A stretch of DNA of 64,000 nt from Dipylidium caninum (taxonomy: Eukaryota > Platyhelminthes > Cestoda > Cyclophyllidea > Dipylidiidae), in the NCBI GenBank assembly GCA_017562135.1, contig QEYB01000062.1:558001-622000 (forward strand). The letters are read 5' to 3'. Both the position numbers and the translations under genes were made by a program. The notes below the pieces were generated by a model. The model was not told where the DNA came from and did not search any database. It saw only the letters and a program-made list of their open reading frames with translations. This document shows, one piece after another, positions 12,713-23,744 of this stretch. The stretch's first letter is position 1. The number at the start of each line of letters is the position of its first letter.

Positions 12713-15700
12713 GCGGCTACTCCGGCTCCCTGCCCCTGCCGGAAAAGGGCTCGGCGGGTGCTGTGCGGACGATGCCAGGAGGGTCCATTCTGTGCCGAAG
12801 AATCTCCTGCCTGTGGCAGAGTTTATCAACTTTGTCTATGCTCCTTGTGGGTTACGATTATCTCCAAGGGAAGAAGACCCGGTTGCCTTTGGTATTCTCT
12901 GCGCAAAAGTAAGAAGCGCCTTAGTGCCGCGGCCTTTTAAATTGTCTAGGAGATGTCGGACCATTCGCCTCCTTAAAACGTGGATAGCTGTCTGCGCAGT
13001 CGCTCTAGACTATTCAACATCGGTCCTGTTCAACGTCTCACGGACACACGCCTCCAGGGCCACTTCAACGCGGCAGTGACGGTATCTGACGAGGAGGCGG
13101 TGAGGCTAGTCAGTTCCCGACTCGTCGCAATTGATAGGAGAGGCGTCTGTTCCAGCTGTCCTAAATGCTTTTGAACGGGGGGGGGAGGGGGACGAGACGG
13201 GACGCGACGGGACGGGACTCAAGACTCACCTGTCCCATTCGTCCGTTTGCCCGTCCGCCCGCCCTCAGCCGTGCAGCTTTTTCGCCCTTCCTCCCGCCTC
13301 CAATCTCTGGAAGCAATCAGCAGGACGCCTGACATGTGGGCGCAGCTGCACCTGTCGCCATGTCACCGGACGCACATTTCCCCTCGCCCCGCCCCCGCCT
13401 CCGCTCCCGCTCCCGCCCCCGCCCCCTTATTTGTCTCCTCGTCTGCTGCTTTTTTGCCGTTGGGGAGGCGTGAGGAGGAGGGGTGGCCGCGCACTGATTG
13501 GCGCACTCGGAGCGCGGTGATCGGGCGAGTCAAACGTCACAAGGGCCAGTCAATGGCGTTGTCGGCCGCGGCGTTTCACACCAATTCGTCGCTGGCCCTG
13601 GGGCTGCCTCCATTGCCAGTCCTGCGACACGCATAACGCGCCGATCCACCTCAAAGTAGCCGATGAAGACGGCGTGGAAAGGGGACGGCGCAGGAACGCT
13701 GGGCGTAGCCAACTCGACCTGCCCGCCTCTGACCGAATTAGAAGTCGCGCTCAAAGGCGCCATACAAATTTCCCCTACTTCCCGCCCAAATTCGGTTTAC
13801 TTCGCTTGTGGCTCGCCAGGCTATGGCCTTTCTTCTGGGAAATGAGACTTCCTTTCATAGCGCGCCGCAGTCCTATTGGCTGGTGCCCTGGAAACGCGTT
13901 ATTTAATCACTTGCAGCATCGTCCCTGACAGATGAGACTCCGCGGACGCACCAGTCAGCCCGTCGGCCGACTCGCTGGCTGAAACTGGCAGGTGGAGCCG
14001 ATCGAGTGGCCGCCCTTCGAGCGGAGCGTCCAGGTCCTCCGCCCACACGGACTGGAAGCCTCTTGTCGCGCGCATTCTGCTGCTGCGCCGCAACGTCCGC
14101 ACTTGACGACCCGTCGACTTGGCGAGAGGGCGGGCGGTTGGGTGGCCTACAGGATTTGCCCGTTCGGCGCGTCTCCTCACTTTGGCTGCGGTTTGCACCG
14201 CCCTCGCCTCCGTGGGACGCGGAGTGCCTCCCTCACCATCGCCTGTTCCCACGGGACCGCCTTCGTGGGTCGCAGTGCCTTGTCGCTGCTTTTTCACTCT
14301 TACTCACTTTCTCACTCTCCTTCGCTCCTTTTTCCTATTTTCTCTTTCCTCTGCGCTGAGAAGATCCCGGAAATACAAAAAAAACAAGAAAAAGAACAGG
14401 AAAATGCGTGATTAGACGAGCAGTTCTGGCTCTCATTTGCATACGTGAGCGGAGGGCAAAGGAGAGGCGATTAGGATAATCGCAATCACTCTTTCTCTCT
14501 CTCTCTCGCACGCACGCACACACTGCCGCACCAGCGCTCGCTGTCTCCAGGAGGAATTCTTCGCAGTAGCATAAATTAGGCGAAATGAGTCTCGCAGTGT
14601 CAACGCGCCCTGACAGGCGAGCAGCTGGCGCCACCGACTTTCTCGGCGCTGCCCCCATTCCCCCACACCGACGCCCCCGTGCTCGGACGAGTCGAGTACG
14701 TCGCCACGGCGGGCGAATTGGCCAGGGCGATTAGCCCCAAATGCCAGAAGCCGCCGCCCTAACGGACGGGGTGGCGGCAGTGGCAGTGGTGGTGGCGGTG
14801 GCGGTGGAGCGGAGGAATTCGCTTGGCGTTGGGACACTCAGTGAATTGCAAATGTTGGGAAAGGGCAACATCCATGCCAGCCGGCCAGCTTGGAGCATAT
14901 TTCACCGCGTCGTGTGGGAGTTCGCGCTCTCCTGCGACGTCCTTCCCGCCCAAATGCGGATGTACTTGGCCACATTTTGTCCCAAGTGGTCGTTTGTGCG
15001 GGTGAACGAAGAATCGTCGGATGCCGCTGCTTCCGCACGTGGCCGGTGTTGATGCGCCATCGCGGAGTTGTCCAAGCTTGTCTCGCCCGAAAGACGCGCC
15101 GAAAGGTGACTCGACAGGACCGCCTTTGTTCCCTCAGAGGGCGAACTATCAGCCAACAGGTGAGACGGCGATCTGCCCTGCTGGTCGTCGAAGGCAGGTT
15201 TTATCATGGGCGGATGATCGCGAGGAATGCAGTTCGGACAGAAAATCGCCTAATTTTTGCGTGTTGAAAAGCCTCCGCGTCCCCTAATGGGACCGAGCGT
15301 AAAAGCGCCTGTCGCCGGCGCGTGTAACGACTTCTCCCGTGGCCGTGGCATTAAAAGGCTTCCCAAATGGCGCCTCGAGTGGTGGAGTTAGCCGAGCCGA
15401 CCCCGAGGTCCGTCCGACAGCCCGGCAAAAGCCGCCTCTCCCAGCGCTACCGGCCGAAGAGAAACGATTCCTCAGCGCCCACCGCTTTAAACTGGCCAAG
15501 TGCTCCGCAGACCCGCAAAGCCCTCAGCTCGCAGTTCCCCCGCTTCCCGTCCACGCGCGGGCGGTCATTTCGGCCGAAGGAGAGGTGGTAGGCCGGGAGA
15601 CCCGAGCCGCTCCAGCGGGAAAGGGGCGTTTTGGCAGACTAAGCGCTCCTTCGCCCTTCTCACCTAATGCGATTGTGTTAAAACCTCGTGGCGTTAAGCT

Positions 15701-18640
15701 GAGACTGAGTCGGTGGGTGGGCGAGCGAGCGAGCCGTCGAGGGAGGTGGTCTGACAGCTGGCAATCAGCAGGATTGGGGCGCCGTCAACTGTCATTGCTT
15801 GAAGGCAGGCTGCATTCATTTGGGAGGCCAGTGGCCGAGGCGAGCTGTCTCCGCTCGACGCCGTTCTCGCCAGAGGGGAGCGTGAGAGGACAGGGCGGAG
15901 GGGCAGAGGATTCGTCCGGGCCTCCCGACGCCCCAGCGGAGACCTGCTCGCCCGACACAACCTCCCCATCCTTCCTGCCGTCCTCCCGCCCAATTGACTT
16001 CCGACGGGTGAGGTTTGTCAGTCCACCCCTGCCAGAGTTGTGGTTTTGGCCAGACAAGAAGTCCTCCCCAGGGGGAATTCTCCTCATCCTCGTCAACTTG
16101 CGCTCCCCTCCAACTCCCTGGGGGAATGAGAAATGGTGGCAGGAGGAAGCTCCTGCACCGGAAGTGGCTCCGCACTGGCACGGGAACCGCCAACACGTCG
16201 AGGAACTCGTCCTGCTGTTCTTCACAACTTTCACGATTTTTGTAGACTTCCTACTGGCGATAAACACAAAAACTTCTAAACGCATGTGAATCACATGGAA
16301 GAGTGGAGTTAAGGGCGCCCACGAGCCCCCCTGCGTCGCATTCGCAGTGCCGACGTCTCACCGTCCCACGCTCAGCTGTTTGTGGAGTTGCACCGTCTTA
16401 CCCGACGTTCTCCGTGCGCCCCTGGCAGGACGAGTGGGACAGCCCTTACCGCACTCACGGTGGTGTTCAGCCGGAGTCCCCGGCGTGTCCGGCCGAGGCT
16501 TGTCGCCTTCTGGCCGCCCCACGAGGCCTCGGCCCACGTCCCTGGCAGGGAATTCGCCTCTCCGCGGCTGGAGAAGCAGCCGCACGCCTGTACGGGGAAT
16601 GGAGGAGGAAGGAGTGCGCGGTGGCTGGCCTGCCGAACTTTGCCTCAAGGCTTCCGGTCACATACGCTGTGTTGAGCTCCTCGTCTGTGAGGAAGTGGCC
16701 TGGGCCTTCGACAGAGCACATTTTCACGCAAACCGCCTCAGCCCCGGGTCGTGAGGAAAACTCGCGGCCTCTGACTGTCGCGATGGCGGTGGTGGCGCTT
16801 GCGACGGAGGCGGTCGGCGAGGGGCTCACGAGGAGACCGGACAGTTCCGCTGGTCGTTCGGACACTCGGCCCCGTTGGACCCACTGAGTCGCAGCTCGGC
16901 GGCTACGGCGGGCGGGTGCCGCCTCGTTGCGTGCTGTCGGGACGTTCGTGTGATGCCTGCGGGGCTTGGTAAAGCCGACGCATGACCGAACAGCCCAACG
17001 GCCGCAGGGTGCCCCTTTCCACGCCGGACCAGAGACGGCGTCGGCGTCCTCGTGGTCTCCACCGTCATTTCTCCTCACGAGCCGAGAAGACCTCGCGCAG
17101 ACGCCTTCGACGTCACCTGGCGGCGGCAGCCAGCTGAGGCCACTTGGTGTGGGGTGAGGCGGGCCGAGGCGAGGACGAAGGACTTACGGGGCAGAACTCG
17201 AGAACACCCGCACCGACTGTGATGAGGTGTTTGTCTTTGTTAAGGCAAATAATTCTTAATGCACTTCTTAAAAAGCAGTCGGAAAAGTTCTCCTCTCCTC
17301 TCCCTCCTCCTCCTCTTCCTCCGACTTATTTATTCCGAGAGACAACAAGTCGTTGGAGTCTGCACGGCGAAATTGGCCTTATCATCGGTACTTCGTCCTC
17401 TCTTCTTGGGGAGCGCCTTCCGAACGAAGTCTGTCGCTCCCCTCCCCTTCCGCTTCGCCGCTCCATTTCCTCTCCCCTCTCCTCCAAGTTACCTCCGCTT
17501 GGCAACGAGGTTTGACGCAGACGCGGACGCGGAGGATGTCGTTCGTGGCCGCGAGCACACGAGCCGCCCACCGCCGACGATGTCAGCTGCTCCGCGGATG
17601 AGCGCAGGGAGCCCGGGCGGAGTGGCAGCCTGCGGGGCGTCCAAGGCGGTGGGAGGCGGCATGGGCACCACCTGGCCGGTCTCCGCTCTGCCAGATCCAC
17701 GCGGACAGTCACTGGACGGACGTGGAGGGGACGGGGCGAATCCTGCCATGCGGCGGCCAATGCCCTTTGCGACGCGGACGAGGCGCAAACAACCCGCCAC
17801 TTTTATTTTTGTCTTAACCGCCGCTTCACCCAGGCACCAACTTCAGTCTGGTGAGAAAAAAAGTGTTAAGGAGAGGAGAGGAGAAGAGACAACTACTGGC
17901 CCCGCGCAAAGAGGCTTGGGAAAAAAAGAGGGACTGCCGCTGCGAGGCCCCTCGGCGCAGGGGCACGGCACAGGCGCAAAATCTCCGTGCCCGCCACCGC
18001 GGCGTGTGGGCTGCGCTTCACTTACGCTGGCCGGAAGTCATTTCACGTGGTCTGTGACAGGCCCTTCGTTCGACGTCGAGTCGCGCCCTCTCAACGGCGA
18101 CGTGGGGATTCGCGAACCGTCGTTGCCCGCCGCCTCTCCGTTGGCTTTCCATCGCCACACGAGAATCTTCCTCCTTCGGGCTTTTCGGCACGAGGAGGGC
18201 CCATGCAGCCCGTCGGCCGCCGGTCGGAAAGGCGGAGGAAGGCGGAGCAGCGAGGCTGGCTGTTGGCCGGGGGAGGAGAGGAGGAGGAAAAGGGCGCTGG
18301 TCCGCGAAGCGGCGGGGGGGCCTCGAGGGCCCCGGCTCCCCTCGAATCCCCTGTCCGTGGCCAGTGTTAAGTGGCCGCCAAAGCGATGTAAATCTCATGC
18401 CAATGCGAACTCGCATCGCTTTCATCTACCGCCCAAGGCTTGACGAGTCAGGGAGGATTGGTTTCCCTCCGGCGGTGGTCGTGGCGACGAGCGAAGACGA
18501 TTTTGCCGTCGCCAACGCCGTTGTGCGCCACTTTCGCACCCGCGGTTAACAGCGTCAGCGCGTCTTTGCGAGCGTGGAGGTTGGGTTGAGCTACCGGGCG
18601 GTTGCGAAACATGTTTGAACACGAACGGGGACTCACTGTA

Positions 18641-18661
18641 GGAGGAGGAGGAGGAGGAGGA
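18641..18661. repeat. (GGA)7 microsatellite
   Basis: Seven perfect GGA units lie in the CpG-rich intergenic stretch, followed by a degenerate purine run (agaagagg). Confidence 0.95.
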
Positions 18662-19195
18662 GAAGAGGCATTGGCCACCTGCCTGTCACGGAGTCTGCAT
18701 CCCCTCCCCTCCCCTCCACCTCCCTTCCATTCCGCCGGTGATGTCGGTGGTGGCTGATGCCCTGCCGGCCATGGCGATCCTGACGCAAATAAACATGGGA
18801 GCAGCGGGTTGTCAACGGAATAGCCAGCCAACCGGGGCTGCACCTCCGCCGACTCGCGAGCAGCATTTCCACCCCGCTTCCCGAGTTAAAAATCCGCGTT
18901 TGGCGCCGAATATCTCCTCTCTCCCCGTACAGCGCGAGCTCCGACCTAATGAGCGGCGGGAGAGTGGACGCGACTGTGTGGCTCACTTCTCGTCCCTGTG
19001 GCAACCTGCCGTCGCCGTCTTCGGCGTGCGAAATGACAACTGCGAAGTGACCCGAACACCCGCAGTTAAAAAGATAGCAACAGTTTCATTCCGCACTCAT
19101 CGTGCGAAGGCATCGGTCGAAAGCAGCTTCGAAAGGGGGAAAAGACCAGATTATCATTTCGGGTTGTTGGACAGAAAGGGAGGGGGGAGGGAGCT

Positions 19196-19243
19196 GAGGA
19201 GGGCGCGGAGGAGGGCGCGGAGGAGGGCGCGGAGGAGGGCGGG
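19196..19243. repeat. Four tandem copies of a 12-bp GC-rich unit
   Basis: The unit gaggagggcgcg occurs four times in tandem; the last copy differs near its end. It is a short GC-rich minisatellite in the CpG-rich intergenic stretch, about 2.6 kb upstream of the CHIC start codon. Confidence 0.95.
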
Positions 19244-21815
19244 GCATGCGAACGGGCGAGGAGTGCGTAACGGCCTCGGAGGTGCTTCCGCCCAAATTTC
19301 TCTCAGTGTGCACAAAAGGTGAGCGCAGTAGGCGCCTCTCGGCCGTCCATTTGCCACTCGACGGCGTGACGAGACACAAGGCGTTAGAAATACCCTCTTT
19401 GGTGGGAGTAATTCATGCGGAGTCCGGTGAAACTGCGCCGCCATGCTTCTCGCCCCTCCTCCACTCTGCCGAGTCGTGATTCGGCGAAGGTTGGCGTGTC
19501 AGCGGAGGACGCTGCTCGAGAGGCCGGCGGCAGTTTTGCATTCAGAGGTGACGAAATGGTCTGCGGACAGACCCCAAAAGGCCGCTTATCGTCTCTCTCC
19601 AACACCCACTTAAACGCATCACAGTCCGGTTAAGTTTGATCTGTTCCAGCCTTCCCCGCAGACGTGTGTGGACAGGTCCGAGGGAAGTCCCGTCGGCGGC
19701 AGCTGACATCGTAGAGAAGCTAAGTTCGATGCAAAGAGGACTAAGGTGAAAGGGTTCCCAGGAGAGAATCACCTGCGTGGCAGCCCTTGTTTTTCACTTG
19801 TTTGTGCTTTTGTGTGTACGTGTTTAGTTTGCTAATGGCGCTAAACGAAACAGTTTGTCGTTTACATTAGGCGGCGGAACAAACGCTTCCGCAAGTGAAT
19901 GGGGCGGAGCGTGCAGAGGAAGCCATTCGCCCACCGTCGCCACGAAATATGCGCCCCCGTTTATCTCGTTAGGATAGTCACAGTACACGGCAGTCGCGGG
20001 GGTGGACTTCTGGTTGAAACCAGCTCCCCTCACAACTTCTCCTCAAATCCATCAGCACATACTACTGTAAAATTAATCAGTAGCTTAACAGAGTGGAGTC
20101 AAAAAGGCAACAAAAATTCTTTCCTGCAAGCAATGATTTAAGACCAGTTTGGCTAACTATGCGTCGGTGTCTCGCTGGAAATCAGGCAACGGATAGAGGA
20201 ACGAAGCTGGAGGAAGTGTTACAAGGCGAATGGCCAAAGTAAATATGGTTTCGACGGCGGGGCTTGAAAAAAGGGAAAGTAGAGATATTTTCAGCCATTT
20301 GACTGCAAAGAACCGAAGATACCCTGGTTGCTCGTTACTTCTTAGGATATGTAGAGCATTGTGTGGAGGAAGATTTTTGCTTTCAAAAACAGAGGCGGTT
20401 AGCTCGCATTCCGTCGACTGATTATCCATGGTCGATTCGAGGTTGGCGTTAAGGGGAGTCGCTAAACTCCCGAGGTAAACGGATGAGTCGTGCGGCAAAG
20501 GCCTACCTCGAGGCATTCAACGAGGCATTCAGGGTTGAGATTTGGACTTCAAAGAAACTTTCCCGCTTATTGGACGGCCAATTATGTTAATAGAGACTTT
20601 CCACTGTTTGAAAAAGTTGTAAGTCTGAAAATGCCAACAAATGGAATCTCAGTTCGCGCCCGACTTAATTTACAAGCCCTCGACTGGGGTTCTCACTAGC
20701 GTGACCAGATCCCTCCCCCAAGGAAGTGACAGCCCCAGTGTTTAGTTGCACCATTCAGCCTAATAAAAGGTAGGGGAAAATGTCATTGCTATTTGGATAA
20801 GGTGGTAAGCCCGCAAGTTTATCGGATAAAGTAACGTCGCATTTGGAGGTCAATGGCGAAAACAGCGATGAAGGCACTTTGACAAACTAAGGGAGCTAAT
20901 TGACCACAGATTTTGCTTACGAGAACTGTGAACACATAGGAGCGACAGGCACAGGGGGCAAAGGGCTGGGGTCAAATTCCTTTAACGGGTTAAGACTTGT
21001 ACCGAAAGAAGCAAACGAAATTGTGAGAACGACATTCCCATCACCAGTCTCAGTTTAAATGCGGCTCTAGCTCGATTTGGCTATGGTCACTCGTTTATAT
21101 TTTTGGCTTGTCTTACGATTCGAGACTTATTACTAGAAATGCACTGTCATGACGTTTAAACTTGAATTGTTTTCACAGCGTGAATTAATTATATAGACAA
21201 TTTTTCGATGTAAACGGAATCTCAATTGTCCCTATCAGAACACGCTCACAATACGATTTTGGATCCGTGCCAGAGATATTTATTTTTTACACAGAGTTGT
21301 AAAAGCATAGTGAAGAGAAAAGCGAAATTAGTTGTGTCCTGTATGAGTATGATTCATTCGTCGGCACAAATGGGTCGCTTGATTCTAAAATGAAAAGATT
21401 CACATTTCATAATGTGACTCAGAAAAGTTTTATTGGATGGACTTTTCTACCGGACACTCCTGATAAAGTAAAATAAGGCTTCCATTTTGTAGTTCCACCA
21501 TATGAAAAATGATAAGACTTCTTTACCTCGGTTAATAAAAGGTTTCGTAGACCGATTAAGACAGCGATACAAACAAAGACATTGGCACACTACTTTTTCA
21601 TTTGTCAAGGGTGAAGGCTATTACGAATTCGGCGTTACAGAGGAGAGGTGAGAAATTTTGCAATATAGCGTGCTAAGTCTATGAAACGCAAATACCCTAA
21701 ACTTTGAACATTAAACTTGACAAAGTTTTTGCATTTACATTAACAGTAATTGTGAGTTCCTTTTTAGGAGGCAGCGCGTTTTTGCGTAACACCCAGTAAT
21801 TTTGCTCCGTTGTAG

Positions 21816-21894
21816 GTCTGGCGGCGGTTTCGAACTCTCGGGGTTGCCTGATTTCGCGGCTGTTAGCGTGTACATAGACTGTTTCATTCTCCCG
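21816..21894 (+). other. Probable 5' UTR of the CHIC gene
   Basis: An acceptor-like tttgctccgttgtag ends at 21815, and 79 bases later comes the CHIC start codon. The stretch has an in-frame stop (tag at 21874-21876) between acceptor and ATG, so it is untranslated in this frame. It could be a cis-spliced 5' UTR exon or a spliced-leader acceptor, since trans-splicing is known in flatworms. The choice is inference. Confidence 0.45.
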
Positions 21895-22738
21895 ATGGTT
21901 GATCCCGATGTAATAATATACGAAATCCCCGAGGCTTATGTTCCTAACACAAAATTAGACCCCATAATAGTCCGCGGAACCGGCGATATTACGATGTAAG
22001 CATAGTTTCGCTTTATTATTGCAGTTTTGGTATGAATAACGTATTCAGCAATGAATTCCCCCCAAAGTTGCAAGGCAAAGTGGCTCCGGAAGAGTTTCAG
22101 GAAACCATCTCGAAGGTCAACCACCAACTCCGGCGTTCCATGTCTATTAATCTAAGGTGGCTTTTGTGCGGCTTTATTTGTTGCTGTTGTACACTCGGTT
22201 GTTCCATGTGGCCGGCGATCTGCGTGAATCGCAAGGTAAAAAGAAATATTGAAAAAATACTGGAAACCGAAAATGCACGCCTTTACTACCAACTTGGACT
22301 TTGTTGGAGCTTAGCCAAGCAAGGATCCTCTGAACCCGTGGTTTTATTAGAATACGTAAGTCTGTTTAACTCTGGGTCCTGAAATTTCGGTTGAATCAAT
22401 TTAACCCGTCCAACCTTTATTCATTCGAAATTTTTATTGTTTAAGGATGCAACAATTTTTACAGTTTAAGCTGACTTAGTACTAATAAAGCTTAACACAT
22501 TCCTTTTGGACTTGCTACCCGTTTCATGCTGGTCGAAAGTGTTCCCCAGGACATGTGACCTCTTCGCACTTCTACGCTTTCGCAAATGCTCGCACTCGTG
22601 TAACTCTGGCTAGTTGCACAGTCAGCCATTAATCTAGTGTCAACTCGAGTCGTTGTCCGCTCATGTACTTTCTTCTTTTCTACGTAGGTGCTCCGACTCG
22701 ACTTCCTCCCAAAATGTTCAGTCTACTATCCGGATTAA
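21895..22738 (+). CDS. CHIC2: Cysteine-rich hydrophobic (CHIC1/CHIC2) family protein
   Basis: Three exons, 21895-21995, 22025-22355 and 22688-22738, encode 160 residues; human CHIC2 has 165. Introns are 29 and 332 nt, both GT-AG. The family hallmarks are all present in order: DPIIVRGTGDITIFG, then GKVAPEEF, then the hydrophobic cysteine string LLCGFICCCCTLGCSMWP at about residues 80-97, then IEKILETENARLYYQLGL, and a C-terminal VLRLDFLPK ending YYPD. CHIC proteins are known to be palmitoylated on the cysteine string and to sit at the plasma membrane and vesicles; mammalian CHIC2 has been linked to receptor turnover and vesicle traffic. The ATG at 21895 gives a start of the usual length without the acidic N-terminus seen in vertebrates. 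CHIC1 and CHIC2 cannot be told apart here; one ancestral gene is likely. Confidence 0.95.
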
Positions 22739-23118
22739 GGAGTGCGAACTTAGCACTTCTTGGCAGCCTTGTACAAAGTTATGTTATCCTAATTACCCTC
22801 TCCTCTTGTCTTTCGCTGCCCCTCCAGTTTCGCCCCTTTCTTCCTCTTCTAGTGTTATTACTGTTGTTATTTGATGTCACATTCTGCCCAACTGCCCGAG
22901 AGGCCATTCTGGGACTAAAGACATTGTGCTCCCGCCGAAGTAGTCCTTTGCTTACCATGTGTTTGTGCCTGCCCGCCTGGGTTCCATGACGTAACAAGCG
23001 GGGAAGTGCCGACGTTCCTATTCAAAGTGGGAGAGAAGATATTTGCCTTTTTTGTGTAAATTTTTATGTGTAGTTGTACTCAAGGAGAAAGCGCAGACAG
23101 GTGTCTAATTTTTCGGCG

Positions 23119-23744
23119 ATGTCCCAGAATTCCTTGCGGATATCCAAATCTCGTGGTGAGCGACTCATCTGAGACTATTCCAATCCGCTGAAACAATTTC
23201 CCCGTGTCAGTAAGTATGTCGGACGTTTCTTAATCAATTTAGATAGTAGTCCCCTTAGAAAGGAGCATTGGCCACTTTTAAATTGTACTATACGCCGACT
23301 ATTAGCCACTTAATGAGAGATTGAGTTATCGTGTGCGGTGCGAGGACCTGTACCTGCATTCCTTTTTTTGTTCTCTTGGCGTACCAATTCAAACTATGCT
23401 CTTCACACACCCACCTTTACTGACATTATTCTTCTCCATAAGAGTCGGTGGAGGGTCAACTAAAGCTGCTAACCAGCACCGACACTGGTGATGTACCCGA
23501 TCACAAATGCATATTCCTGTGCCTCAGCGAGGTGTTTTCCTTCAAACTCGCCCGTGATCTGAATTTCGTGTCACTTCTTTACCCCCTTATGCATTTGCCG
23601 AGTCAGCAGGAATGTTTTTTAATTGTGCCAGAGAAAAAAAACACTGTGCACACGTTCTATTTTGGCCTTATGAATGTTAAAAAAACTGTCACTTGCTTTT
23701 TTCACCACCTATTAAGGTCGACGTGTCGAATCCACATGGGAGTG
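23119..23744 (+). CDS. FIRRM: Candidate N-terminal exons of the FIRRM homologue
   Basis: ATG at 23119 begins MSQNSLRISKSR and stops at a strong donor G|GTGAGC (phase 1). The frame continues from the acceptor ttctccataag at 23443 to GTG|GTGAGG at 23744 (phase 0), which fits the phase-0 start of the firm exon at 27785. The second exon carries LLYPLMHLPSQQECFLIV, resembling the human N-terminal motif FLPHMNHLTLEQTFF. Adding both exons keeps the full frame divisible by three and brings the length close to the family norm. Codon content is less convincing than in the later exons, so one or more exons between 23.7 and 27.8 kb may be missing. Confidence 0.45.

Larger units (their letters stand above)
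11571..21815. other. 10-kb intergenic stretch, mostly GC/CpG-rich
   Basis: No gene can be supported. From about 11.9 to 20 kb the DNA is GC- and CpG-rich, so stop codons are rare and overlapping open frames of 100-390 codons occur on both strands. None shows family resemblance or a phased exon chain. The stretch contains CCAAT-type boxes in reverse orientation (near 13497 and 13877), GGA and GC-rich tandem repeats, and a poly-C/poly-G hairpin. It could hold the distal promoter and 5' UTR exons of the CHIC gene, or an unrecognised gene. From about 20 kb it becomes AT-rich. Confidence 0.5.

Noticed and set aside
15339..16289. 316-codon plus-strand open frame
   Set aside because: The composition is that of random GC-rich sequence, equally long frames lie on the opposite strand, and no motif was found.
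17259..18443. 394-codon plus-strand open frame in the CpG-rich block
   Set aside because: It overlaps several other long frames on both strands, has low-complexity Arg/Pro/Ala/Gly content typical of GC-rich non-coding DNA, and shows no domain or conserved motif.
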